Positions 1 through 5,836 of a DNA stretch of 7,185 bases are shown one piece after another. The notes beneath the pieces are model-generated. The model saw nothing but the letters and a program-made list of their open reading frames with translations. It had not been told where the DNA came from and searched no databases. The first letter of the stretch is position 1; each line of letters opens with the position of its first letter. Source of the stretch: Methanothrix sp. (GTDB lineage: Archaea > Halobacteriota > Methanosarcinia > Methanotrichales > Methanotrichaceae); contig JAABPZ010000065.1 of NCBI GenBank assembly GCA_011391755.1, forward strand, positions 1 through 7,185. Reading direction: 5' to 3'. Both the position numbers and the translations under genes were made by a program.

Positions 1-391
1 AGGGATAAAATCGCTTCTCGATGACCAGCATCAAGGCGTTATTGGAGATGGGCTTGACCAGGTAACTGTCCGCCCCCAGATCGTAGCTCTTCTGAATATC
101 TTGATCCACATTGGATCCAGTAAGAATGACCACGGGAATATTGCTTAAATTTTTATCTTTCTTTATGCAGGTGAGAAGATCTATGCCGCTGATATCGGGC
201 AGGTTGATGTCCAGCAAGATTAGCTGGGGCAAATCGGCCTTATTAATATTTTGCAGAACGGCAAGGGCCTCTTTGCCGTTGGCGGCCATAACCAGATCAT
301 TATTCAGCTTATTGTGCGATAATACGCGCTTTGTTACGGCAGCGTCCTCATAATTGTCCTCCACCAGCAGGATCTTTATTTTTAAGTCCAT
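1..391 (-). CDS. Response regulator receiver (CheY-like) protein, 3' end cut by window edge
   Basis: The 130 visible codons form a nearly complete receiver domain. The acidic pair E11-D12 follows the first hydrophobic strand. The phospho-acceptor is D61 in LLDINLPDISG, the conserved Thr is T91 in ILTGSN, and the conserved Lys is K113 in LVKP. A protein of this kind is phosphorylated on the central Asp by a histidine kinase and relays that signal. The LPDISG loop and the spacing resemble the single-domain Rcp1-like regulators common in methanogens. No stop codon is reached, so an output or kinase domain beyond the left edge cannot be excluded. The ATG at 391 is well placed behind AGGTGA. No partner kinase is visible; the upstream neighbour on the same strand is taw1, 195 bp away and functionally unrelated. 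Confidence 0.93.
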   Translation of the reverse strand, partial: MDLKIKILLVEDNYEDAAVTKRVLSHNKLNNDLVMAANGKEALAVLQNINKADLPQLILLDINLPDISGIDLLTCIKKDKNLSNIPVVILTGSNVDQDIQKSYDLGADSYLVKPISNNALMLVIEKRFYP

Positions 392-395
392 AGAT

Positions 396-401
396 TCACC
401 T
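396..401 (-). promoter_or_regulatory. Shine-Dalgarno site of the response regulator
   Basis: AGGTGA on the minus strand ends four bases before the ATG at 391 and fixes that start. It is one of only two convincing Shine-Dalgarno sites at gene starts in the window; taw1 and hisG lack one. Confidence 0.7.
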
Positions 402-423
402 GGAGCTATATGCCCACTTTTTC

Positions 424-439
424 CCTTAAATCATTAAGG
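424..439. repeat. Perfect 6-bp inverted repeat upstream of the response regulator
   Basis: CCTTAA and TTAAGG are separated by ATCA, 33-48 bp upstream of the response-regulator ATG. On the minus strand the TTTAAG half lies about where a TATA element would sit for a short leader. The palindrome could therefore be an operator overlapping the promoter, or a small leader hairpin. No factor can be named. Confidence 0.45.
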
Positions 440-442
440 CTA

Positions 443-453
443 AAGGAGGTGAT
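443..453 (+). other. Isolated 11-nt Shine-Dalgarno-like sequence (anti-SD mimic on the minus strand)
   Basis: AAGGAGGTGAT is complementary to the conserved 3' tail of 16S rRNA (ATCACCTCC). No start codon lies 5-9 bases downstream. The overlapping GTG/ATG at 449-454 is too close, and it opens only a 22-codon frame ending at 520. Read on the minus strand, which is the sense of the response-regulator leader, it is a copy of the anti-SD. Its TCACCT part can pair with that gene's own AGGTGA site. Confidence 0.4.
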
Positions 454-567
454 GCAACTACCCACAAAAATAGTTTTCCCACTAAGCAGATCAAATCGCC
501 TCATAAATGCGCACCCTTAGCATAACCCGTACCCTAATCTGGAACGTGCAACCATCTCTGCTCAAGA

Positions 568-579
568 TTTTTATATTTC
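568..579 (-). promoter_or_regulatory. Possible TATA box for the response regulator
   Basis: The minus strand reads GAAATATAAAAA here, just beyond the taw1 stop. If used, transcription would begin near 545-550 and give a leader of about 155 bases. That leader would contain the anti-SD copy and the palindrome. It may equally be just the AT-rich end of taw1, which has no oligo-T terminator on its coding strand. Confidence 0.25.
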
Positions 580-586
580 ATATATT

Positions 587-1510
587 TTAGTTCGTATCCA
601 CCAGGCATCTCTTTACGCGCCCGCTGGAGAGAAGGGCAACCCGGCTCAAGGGCACATCTGCCTCCAATTCGTAGCCCAGGGCCTCGCCTAAGGAGCGAGC
701 GAATTCCATGATCTCGTGATGCTGCGGCATGGCCTCTCTGGTCAGGCGGTCTCGGGAACGGCCCAGATGCATGTAAGCCTTGACCTCCACGAAGTCGGGC
801 TCGGCCCTCGCGATGAGGCGGGCGTAGTCCTCCAACCTTTCCATATTCAGGTCGCGCACCAGAGTCAGGCGAATCACGCTTCGACTATTGTGCTGCTTGA
901 TGATCTCCAGGCTCTCCAGAATTCGCGGCCATAGATCAGCCGAAGGCCGGCAGACGCGCCGGTACATCTCTTCGTTTGGAGCATTGAGGCTCAGGTAGAG
1001 CTGCGTCGGCTGCAGCTTTGCCAGGACCTCTGGATTGGTGGCGTTGCTCACCACAAATGTTGTCATGCCCCGCCGACGGATGAGGTCGATAAGCTCTTTA
1101 AGGTAAGGATAAAGGGTGGGCTCGCCCATGAGGGAGAGGGCCACGTGCTTAGGCCGACGCGCCTCAGCCAGCCTCTCCAAATCCGTGGTCTTGGCTCCGC
1201 CGTAGCCGGAAAGAAACTTCTGCTGGCCGAAGAGGATGCCCTCCAAAAGTGACTCGGGCTCCAGTGGTGCAATTCCCGGCACAGGATCGTCTATCGGCCT
1301 CCAGCAGTGCAAACATTGGTGGTTGCACTCCAGGGTGGGCGTCATCTGCACGCAGCGGTGGCTGGATATGCCGTAGAAGTGGTGCTTGTAGCACTGTTCG
1401 CCGCCCCGCATGGCGCGACGAAGCCACATGCAGGGCTTGACGGCTCCGCCACCCACCAGGTGATAGCCCTGACGGGTGAGGGTCTGTGTAGCTTGATTTT
1501 GAGGTTGCAT
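587..1510 (-). CDS. taw1: 4-demethylwyosine synthase Taw1 (archaeal TYW1), radical SAM
   Basis: Taw1 condenses N1-methylguanosine-37 of tRNA-Phe with the C2-C3 of pyruvate to form the tricyclic 4-demethylwyosine base. In the 307-residue reading, the SAM-cluster motif is CNHQCLHC (C62, C66, C69). Three further Cys (C27, C40, C53) are spaced 13 and 13, as known for the second 4Fe-4S cluster of M. jannaschii Taw1. Family hallmarks HVALSLMGEPTLYPYL, FVVSNATNPEVL, QLYLSLNAPNEEMYRR and EVKAYMHLGRSRDRL follow in order. There is no flavodoxin domain, as in other archaea. The frame is open to an ATG at 1564, but I prefer the ATG at 1510. That start puts the first Cys at 27, close to Cys26 of the M. 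jannaschii protein, and sits 30 bp from a TATA-like element, as expected for a nearly leaderless mRNA. The 1564 start would overlap the divergent frame and has no Shine-Dalgarno site. Confidence 0.93.
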   Translation of the reverse strand: MQPQNQATQTLTRQGYHLVGGGAVKPCMWLRRAMRGGEQCYKHHFYGISSHRCVQMTPTLECNHQCLHCWRPIDDPVPGIAPLEPESLLEGILFGQQKFLSGYGGAKTTDLERLAEARRPKHVALSLMGEPTLYPYLKELIDLIRRRGMTTFVVSNATNPEVLAKLQPTQLYLSLNAPNEEMYRRVCRPSADLWPRILESLEIIKQHNSRSVIRLTLVRDLNMERLEDYARLIARAEPDFVEVKAYMHLGRSRDRLTREAMPQHHEIMEFARSLGEALGYELEADVPLSRVALLSSGRVKRCLVDTN

Positions 1511-1536
1511 GCCGAGAGCAGAAAGAATAGCCGGGG

Positions 1537-1543
1537 ATATATA
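1537..1543. promoter_or_regulatory. Symmetric TATA-like element between taw1 and the pentapeptide operon
   Basis: ATATATA is centred at 1540. On the minus strand it is 30 bp from the A of the preferred taw1 ATG, predicting a leader of zero to a few bases. On the plus strand it lies 38 bp before the ATG at 1578, predicting a leader of about 11 bases. No second TATA-like stretch is visible in the 67-bp spacer, so both genes may use it. Flanking BRE-like purine stretches are weak. Confidence 0.5.
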
Positions 1544-1577
1544 GCTACGTGCGATGCTTTCCATTATCGCAAAGAAT

Positions 1578-3095
1578 ATGATCCAAAAGTCGCAAAGACA
1601 CTACTGGATGCCTTGGCGATCTCTTGCATTGATAGCTGTTTTAGCGATGGTTGTATCCACCACCGGCGCACAGCAAGCCGTCCCAGCCCAGGAGATATAT
1701 GCAAAAATAGAGGGCAATGAGCCCGTTTATTATGATAGTATCCGGGTTTTGGGCGACCTGGATCTCAGGTCATTGTCTGATGCTCGGGTGTCAAACTCAT
1801 TTACTCTAACCAACTCGACCCTTATCAACGCCTCTTTCGACGGCATCACCTTCGCGAAGGACGCCGTCTTCTGGGGCACCACCTTTGGCAATGCCAGCTT
1901 TGAGAAAGCCGCCTTCCTGGGCCAGGCAGACTTTGCCAATACCTCTTTCGGTAACGTCTGCTTTTCCGCCGCCTCCTTCGACAAGCCGGCAGTCTTCGAC
2001 AGCGCCCTCTTTCGGGATAACGTGAGCTTCGAAGATGCCGTGTTCGCCAGGGACGCCTTCTTCAACGAGGCCCTATTCATGGGCGATGCGAACTTCAATT
2101 ACTCTGATTTTGCCTCTTACTCTTACTTCGCAGCCGCGCAGTTTTTCGGCGATGCCCTCTTCTCGGACGTCGATTTCTCGGGTGCCCTCAACTTTTCCGC
2201 GGCGACGGTCGCCAAGAGGGCCAACTTCTTCCAATCCCGCTTCCAGAGCCCGATCTTCTCCGATGTCGTCTTCTCCGGCCCCGCCCAGTTCGGCCTAACC
2301 AGCTTCTCCGGCCTCTCTTCCTTTGGCGGCGCACTCTTTGTGGACGAGGCAGTCTTCAGCCTGGCCCGCTTTTCCGATGCCGCCTACTTCTCGGGAGCAG
2401 AGTTTCAGAAGGATGCCTTCTTCGGCCTGACCAAGTTCCAGGACATGGCCAGTTTCCAGAGCGCCCGGTTCGAAGGGGATCTCAACTTCAAGGGCGGATC
2501 GATCTCCACCATGCTTTTGGATAAGGCAGAATTCTGCAAGCGTTCCCGTATTATCCTGAACGACACCGACTTTGCTCGCTTCAAGGCCCACTGGAATGAG
2601 ATCGAGGAGCATGTGGTCTGGGATCAGGGAGCCTACCTGGCCCTTGTGAACAATTACCACGGCCTGGGCTGGTCGGCAGACGAAGACGACTGTTACTATC
2701 AATACCGCGGTCTCAATCAGGACAAAAAAACGTGGGGTTGGTCGAAGACCATCGATCTTCTGGCCTGGCTCTCCTGTGGCTACGGGGTGCGCCCTAGCTA
2801 TGCCGTGGCCTGGTCGTTTCTCACCATCCTGGCCTTTGCTCTGCTATTCTGGAGAGGGGACGGCATTCGCCGTTCCGCCAAGCCCCTCAATGAGGCCGCC
2901 GAGGAGGACAGCGTGCCCGAGCGCGTCACACTACGAAACGCCCTTTTCTTCAGCACTATGGTCTTTCTTTCCCAGGGGCCCATCGACTTTCTGCCCGTGG
3001 GTCGATACCGGTATTATGTTATCCTGGAAGGAATTTCAGGTTGGCTCTTGCTAGCGCTCTTCCTGGTGACCTTGGGCCGGGTTATGATACGCTAA
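1578..3095 (+). CDS. Exported pentapeptide-repeat protein with C-terminal two-helix pore-like module (paralogue A)
   Basis: In the 505-residue reading, residues 1-31 form a signal sequence: basic start, hydrophobic core about 15-27, possible cleavage after T29-G30-A31. Residues 87-304 are a pentapeptide array (Pentapeptide_3-like) whose inward positions are nearly all Phe, spaced 5 and 6 alternately, predicted to form a four-sided beta-helix. A linker with CYYQYR (C372) and WLSCGYGV (C400) leads to TM1 (about 408-425), a charged loop, a pore-loop-like stretch (454-480) and TM2 (481-500), ending RVMIR. The last part resembles two-helix ion channels, but the filter position reads SQGPID (465-470) instead of TVGYGD. 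The frame is open from an ATG at 1554; 1578 avoids overlap with taw1 and fits the TATA position, and 1608 is a third option. None has a Shine-Dalgarno site. It is probably co-transcribed with its paralogue 21 bases downstream. Function is unknown; an envelope or surface role is inferred. Confidence 0.85.
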   Translation: MIQKSQRHYWMPWRSLALIAVLAMVVSTTGAQQAVPAQEIYAKIEGNEPVYYDSIRVLGDLDLRSLSDARVSNSFTLTNSTLINASFDGITFAKDAVFWGTTFGNASFEKAAFLGQADFANTSFGNVCFSAASFDKPAVFDSALFRDNVSFEDAVFARDAFFNEALFMGDANFNYSDFASYSYFAAAQFFGDALFSDVDFSGALNFSAATVAKRANFFQSRFQSPIFSDVVFSGPAQFGLTSFSGLSSFGGALFVDEAVFSLARFSDAAYFSGAEFQKDAFFGLTKFQDMASFQSARFEGDLNFKGGSISTMLLDKAEFCKRSRIILNDTDFARFKAHWNEIEEHVVWDQGAYLALVNNYHGLGWSADEDDCYYQYRGLNQDKKTWGWSKTIDLLAWLSCGYGVRPSYAVAWSFLTILAFALLFWRGDGIRRSAKPLNEAAEEDSVPERVTLRNALFFSTMVFLSQGPIDFLPVGRYRYYVILEGISGWLLLALFLVTLGRVMIR

Positions 3096-3116
3096 TGCTA
3101 CGGCAAAAAAACAAAA

Positions 3117-4622
3117 GTGATAAATCCTGGACCGTCTTCAAATTGGTCAGTGATTAGATGGCAAATGCTGCTCTTGGCATTACTACTGCTCCTCCCGGCT
3201 AGCGGTGCCTTGGCAAAAGTGCCAGGACTTGATGCCCCTTCGCCGGCCACCCCGGTCATTGCCGCCCAGGATATCCTGGCCCAAATAAGATCGGGCGAGC
3301 CGCAAAACTATGACAACGTAACAGTCGTCGGTCAACTGGATCTGGGGCAGGGAGTTGAGACGGTCAAGCAATCGATAAGAATTACCAACTCCGTCTTCCA
3401 AGGATCGGTAAGAATAGAGGCCGTGACCTTCGCAGAGGTCCTGGATCTGCGCGGATGCGTCTTTGAAGACGATGTCAGCTTTGTCAAGTCCGTTTTCCAG
3501 AAAGATGCCAAGTTTTCCGGAGCAAGATTCCAAAAGCAGGCCGACTTTGCCGAGACCTATTTCCAGGGACCGGCCTCCTTCATTAGCACGCTTTTTCAAA
3601 GCGACAGCAGCTTTAGCAACGCCCAGTTTAGGGGGGATGCGGTATTCCTCGATTCCGGCTTCGCCAGTGATGTCGACTTCAATTACGCCAAGTTCCTAAG
3701 TTCCGGATCATTCTGGAATGCTAACTTTGAAGATGTAAGCTTCTTTGAGACACAGTTTGCCGGGCAGGTCACATTTCGAGCCGCAAAGTTTCGAGGCAAT
3801 GCCACATTTGCCGCCACCCGTTTCGGGAGCGATGTGCTCTTTCGTGCCGCTCGTTTCGGGAGAGGAAGCACTTTTGGCCTGTCTAGCTTTGGGGGCCTGG
3901 CTGACTACGGCAATGTCAACTTCAAAAAGACGGCCTTCTTTGGGGGGGTGAAGTTTGCAGACCTGGCCTATTTCGCCAATGCCCGATTTGATGGGGATTT
4001 GATCCTGGAGGGGGCCCGGTTGTACAGCATGCAACTGGACAATGTCACATTCAATGGGAGTTCAAAAATTAACCTAAACAGCACGGATTTTTCCAAGTTC
4101 GTGGTCCACTGGAGCACCATACGGGATCGCATGGTGTACAATGGGGCCGCCTACCTGGCGCTGGTGAAGAACTACAAGAGCCTGGAGTGGTTTGACGAAG
4201 CCGATGAATGCTATTACCAATACCGCAGAATCGGTCAGGACCAGGCGCCCTGGGGCTGGGGCAAACTCTCGGACATCATCTCCTGGCTCTCCTGCGGCTA
4301 TGGAGTTCGGGTGAGCTACACCGCCTTTTGGTGCCTTTTCACCATTCTCATCTTTGGTGTGATATTTTGGGCGGGAAAGGGCATGAACAAATTCGAGATC
4401 GAGGGCGTAGAGCTTCCCGGATACCAGAGGCAAAAGCCCAGCAAGCGCGTCTCTTTCACCGACGCCCTCTATTTCAGCATTGCCATGTTCACCACCTCCC
4501 AGGCGCCCGTCAATACCTATCCGGTAGGCGTTTACAAGCATCTGGCCATGGCGGAAGGGATATTGGGCTGGTTCTTCCTGGGACTCTTCGTGGTGGTGCT
4601 GAGTGCTGTGCTCATTCGCTAA
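3117..4622 (+). CDS. Exported pentapeptide-repeat protein with C-terminal two-helix pore-like module (paralogue B)
   Basis: A tandem paralogue of the preceding gene with the same architecture. The signal sequence has a Leu-rich core (about 17-27) and a likely cleavage at A31-L32-A33. A short domain shares the pattern AQ[DE]I-A-I--GEP--YD---V-G-LDL. The Phe-core array spans 94-297 in 6/5 alternation. C365 (CYYQYR) and C393 (WLSCGYGV) keep the same 28-residue spacing as in the paralogue. TM1 is about 401-418 and TM2 about 477-498. The pore-loop site reads TTSQAPVN (459-466): the TT of a K+ filter is kept, but GYGD is gone. The GTG start at 3117 is uncertain; GTG 3150 or ATG 3165 would still leave a signal peptide, and none has a Shine-Dalgarno site. 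An ATG at 3095 overlapping the previous stop (TAATG) is out of frame by one base across an A7 run. The 21-bp gap suggests one operon. Function is unknown. Confidence 0.85.
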   Translation: MINPGPSSNWSVIRWQMLLLALLLLLPASGALAKVPGLDAPSPATPVIAAQDILAQIRSGEPQNYDNVTVVGQLDLGQGVETVKQSIRITNSVFQGSVRIEAVTFAEVLDLRGCVFEDDVSFVKSVFQKDAKFSGARFQKQADFAETYFQGPASFISTLFQSDSSFSNAQFRGDAVFLDSGFASDVDFNYAKFLSSGSFWNANFEDVSFFETQFAGQVTFRAAKFRGNATFAATRFGSDVLFRAARFGRGSTFGLSSFGGLADYGNVNFKKTAFFGGVKFADLAYFANARFDGDLILEGARLYSMQLDNVTFNGSSKINLNSTDFSKFVVHWSTIRDRMVYNGAAYLALVKNYKSLEWFDEADECYYQYRRIGQDQAPWGWGKLSDIISWLSCGYGVRVSYTAFWCLFTILIFGVIFWAGKGMNKFEIEGVELPGYQRQKPSKRVSFTDALYFSIAMFTTSQAPVNTYPVGVYKHLAMAEGILGWFFLGLFVVVLSAVLIR

Positions 4623-4668
4623 ATATCGCTAATCGAAAAAACGATAAGAGTGCGCCAATCCGGAAAGG

Positions 4669-4677
4669 TTGATATAC
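4669..4677 (+). promoter_or_regulatory. TATA box of the tRNA-Arg gene
   Basis: TTGATATAC, preceded by a purine-rich GGAAAGG that could serve as BRE, is centred about 33 bp before the first tRNA base. Transcription would start a few bases ahead of the tRNA. A weaker alternative, GTTATAC, lies at 4684-4690 but would start transcription inside the tRNA. Confidence 0.5.
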
Positions 4678-4706
4678 GTGTTGGTTATACGGGAAAGATC
4701 GGAAAA

Positions 4707-4781
4707 GGGCGCGTGGCCTAGTCCGGATAAGGCGGCAGCCTCCTAAGCTGTAGATCGGGGGTTCGAATCCCCCCGCGCCCG
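4707..4781 (+). tRNA. tRNA-Arg (anticodon CCT)
   Basis: A full cloverleaf folds by eye. The acceptor GGGCGCG (4707-4713) pairs with CGCGCCC (4774-4780). The D stem is GCCT/AGGC (4716-4719 with 4730-4733), and the D loop carries the GG pair. The anticodon stem is GCAGC/GCTGT (4735-4739 with 4747-4751), with one G-T pair and loop CTCCTAA. The T arm is GGGGG-TTCGAAT-CCCCC (4757-4773). The anticodon at 4742-4744 is CCT, reading the Arg codon AGG. Discriminator is G4781. CCA is not encoded, there is no intron, and the variable loop is short (class I). Confidence 0.96.
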
Positions 4782-4788
4782 CTCGGCC

Positions 4789-4798
4789 TTTTTTTTTT
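4789..4798 (+). terminator. T10 terminator of the tRNA gene
   Basis: Ten consecutive T start seven bases after the tRNA 3' end. Archaeal RNA polymerase terminates at such oligo-T tracts. No strong hairpin other than the tRNA itself precedes it. Confidence 0.75.
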
Positions 4799-4833
4799 GA
4801 AAACTGATGATTGTTTGTTGCTACCAAATTTGT

Positions 4834-4839
4834 AAAAAA
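4834..4839 (-). terminator. T6 terminator candidate of hisG
   Basis: The minus strand carries six T about 16-21 bases past the hisG stop codon. The convergent tRNA has its own T10 tract 36 bases away, so each convergent unit seems to end before reaching the other. Confidence 0.5.
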
Positions 4840-4854
4840 TGTTGAATTATCGGT

Positions 4855-5727
4855 TTAAGGCACAATCTTGGAGATGGCCAGCTCCAGGATATCCTCTGCC
4901 CCCGATTTCTTCAACTGGGGAATGAGCAGGTTGACAATGGATCGGTCCACCACAGTCTCCACGGCGTAGTAGCCGGAGTTGTAGAGCTTGGAGATGGTGG
5001 GATTCTTCATGCTGGGCAGCATGGATATCAAATCCGCTATCAAATCCTCGGGCACATTCATCTTGAGCAGGACTTTTCCTCTCGCCTTTATGACCGCAGA
5101 TAGAAGCGTCTCAACGGCAATGATCTCCTCGCGCTTCTCCGGGTCTGCCCAGCTCTTTTTGTTGGCAATCAGCTCCGAGGTGGACCTCTGCATGACATCA
5201 ATGATCTTCAGGCCGTTCTTCTTCAGGGTGGAGCCGGTCTCGGTAAGATCAACCACCACATCGGTCAGCTCCGGGACCTTGGCTTCGGTAGCACCAAAGG
5301 AGAACTGGATGTCCACCGGTATTCCCAGACCCAGGAAGAAGGCCTGGGTGAGGCAAGGATACTCTGTGGATACGCGACTGCCCGGTTTAATCTCACGGGC
5401 GGAATGGATATCCAGGCTCTCGGGCACGGCCACCACCAGCTTTACAATGCCTGGCCCCTGTTTGCCGTAGTTGAGCTCAGCCACACGGGCCACGACGGCA
5501 CCTGACTCCATTATCCAGTCCGTTCCGGAGATGCCCAGGTCGAAATAGCCTTTGGCTACATATCCTGGTATCTCCTGGGGGCGGAGGATCTTCACCTTGC
5601 CGATGCGAGGGTCTTGTATGCGGGCGTTGTACTCGCGCTCCGTTCTCTTAACCTCCAGCCCGGCTTGCTCGAAGAGCTGCAGTGTCTGATTTTGCAGGCT
5701 GCCCTTGGGAATGGCGATGTCGATCAT
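4855..5727 (-). CDS. hisG: ATP phosphoribosyltransferase, long form
   Basis: This enzyme catalyses the first step of histidine synthesis, joining ATP and PRPP to give phosphoribosyl-ATP and pyrophosphate in the cytoplasm. The 290-residue protein is the long form, with catalytic domains and a C-terminal regulatory domain, so no HisZ partner is expected. Visible signatures are the start IDIAIPKGSL, GISGTDW at 65-71, and the PRPP loop DLTETGSTLKKN at 160-171. The ACT-like C-terminal domain (about 209-289) contains MLPSMKNPTISKL and YYAVETVV. This domain is known to bind histidine for feedback inhibition. No other his gene is in the window. The ATG at 5727 has no Shine-Dalgarno site, but a TATA box lies 28 bp upstream, so the mRNA is probably leaderless. 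No anomalies are seen in the protein. Confidence 0.97.
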   Translation of the reverse strand: MIDIAIPKGSLQNQTLQLFEQAGLEVKRTEREYNARIQDPRIGKVKILRPQEIPGYVAKGYFDLGISGTDWIMESGAVVARVAELNYGKQGPGIVKLVVAVPESLDIHSAREIKPGSRVSTEYPCLTQAFFLGLGIPVDIQFSFGATEAKVPELTDVVVDLTETGSTLKKNGLKIIDVMQRSTSELIANKKSWADPEKREEIIAVETLLSAVIKARGKVLLKMNVPEDLIADLISMLPSMKNPTISKLYNSGYYAVETVVDRSIVNLLIPQLKKSGAEDILELAISKIVP

Positions 5728-5750
5728 TCTGATGTTTTGCTTTTTTAGAA

Positions 5751-5759
5751 CATATTTTT
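5751..5759 (-). promoter_or_regulatory. TATA box of hisG
   Basis: The minus strand reads AAAAATATG after a purine-rich GCAAAAGAC that could act as BRE. Its centre (5755) is 28 bp from the A of the hisG ATG, which predicts leaderless transcription. Confidence 0.6.
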
Positions 5760-5779
5760 GTCTTTTGCTCGAGGGTCGT

Positions 5780-5796
5780 ACCTATCGAGGACCTAT
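5780..5796. repeat. Direct repeat ACCTAT x2, 11-bp period
   Basis: ACCTAT occurs at 5780-5785 and 5791-5796, so the copies lie on the same DNA face. They sit between the two divergent TATA boxes. This could be a regulator site; by chance such a short repeat is not rare. Confidence 0.3.
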
Positions 5797-5799
5797 GTC

Positions 5800-5821
5800 T
5801 CGCCGGCCATTTTACCGGCGA
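5800..5821. repeat. 7-bp inverted repeat in the hisG / phosphoesterase spacer
   Basis: TCGCCGG and CCGGCGA flank an 8-base loop. The element is GC-rich within an AT-rich spacer and lies between the two TATA boxes, outside both predicted transcripts. An operator seems more likely than a terminator or leader hairpin. Confidence 0.45.
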
Positions 5822-5836
5822 TCACCACGCACAATA

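Noticed and set aside
449..520. 22-codon frame starting at GTG/ATG directly after the strong Shine-Dalgarno sequence
   Set aside because: The spacing from the ribosome site is essentially zero, and the peptide has no recognisable features. The site itself is kept as a finding.
1307..1720. Plus-strand frame of 137 codons across the taw1 start and the start of paralogue A
   Set aside because: It overlaps two better supported genes, and its composition and sequence look non-coding.
1730..2098. Minus-strand frame of 122 codons rich in Lys, Ala and Ser inside paralogue A
   Set aside because: It mirrors the Phe codon repeats of the pentapeptide array (antisense of TTC gives GAA/AAG-rich frames). 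It has no independent start context or recognised fold.
1836..2489. Tandem repeats read as CRISPR or satellite DNA
   Set aside because: The period is in the protein (11 residues, 33 bp) and the DNA units are too diverged; there are no identical repeats with unique spacers.
4074..4541. Minus-strand frame of 155 codons inside paralogue B
   Set aside because: It is a shadow of a clearly coding plus-strand gene, with no domain or promoter.
4630..4645. Small hairpin ATCG-aaaaaa-CGAT after the pentapeptide operon
   Set aside because: The four-base stem is too weak and no T tract follows, so it is not a supportable terminator.
4707..4781. tRNA-Arg as a mobile-element attachment site
   Set aside because: No integrase gene and no second copy of the tRNA 3' end is visible in the window.
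4612..4827. Minus-strand frame of 71 codons containing a GGFEPP motif
   Set aside because: It is antisense to tRNA-Arg. The GGFEPP-type peptide is a well-known false annotation produced by reading the complement of a T arm.
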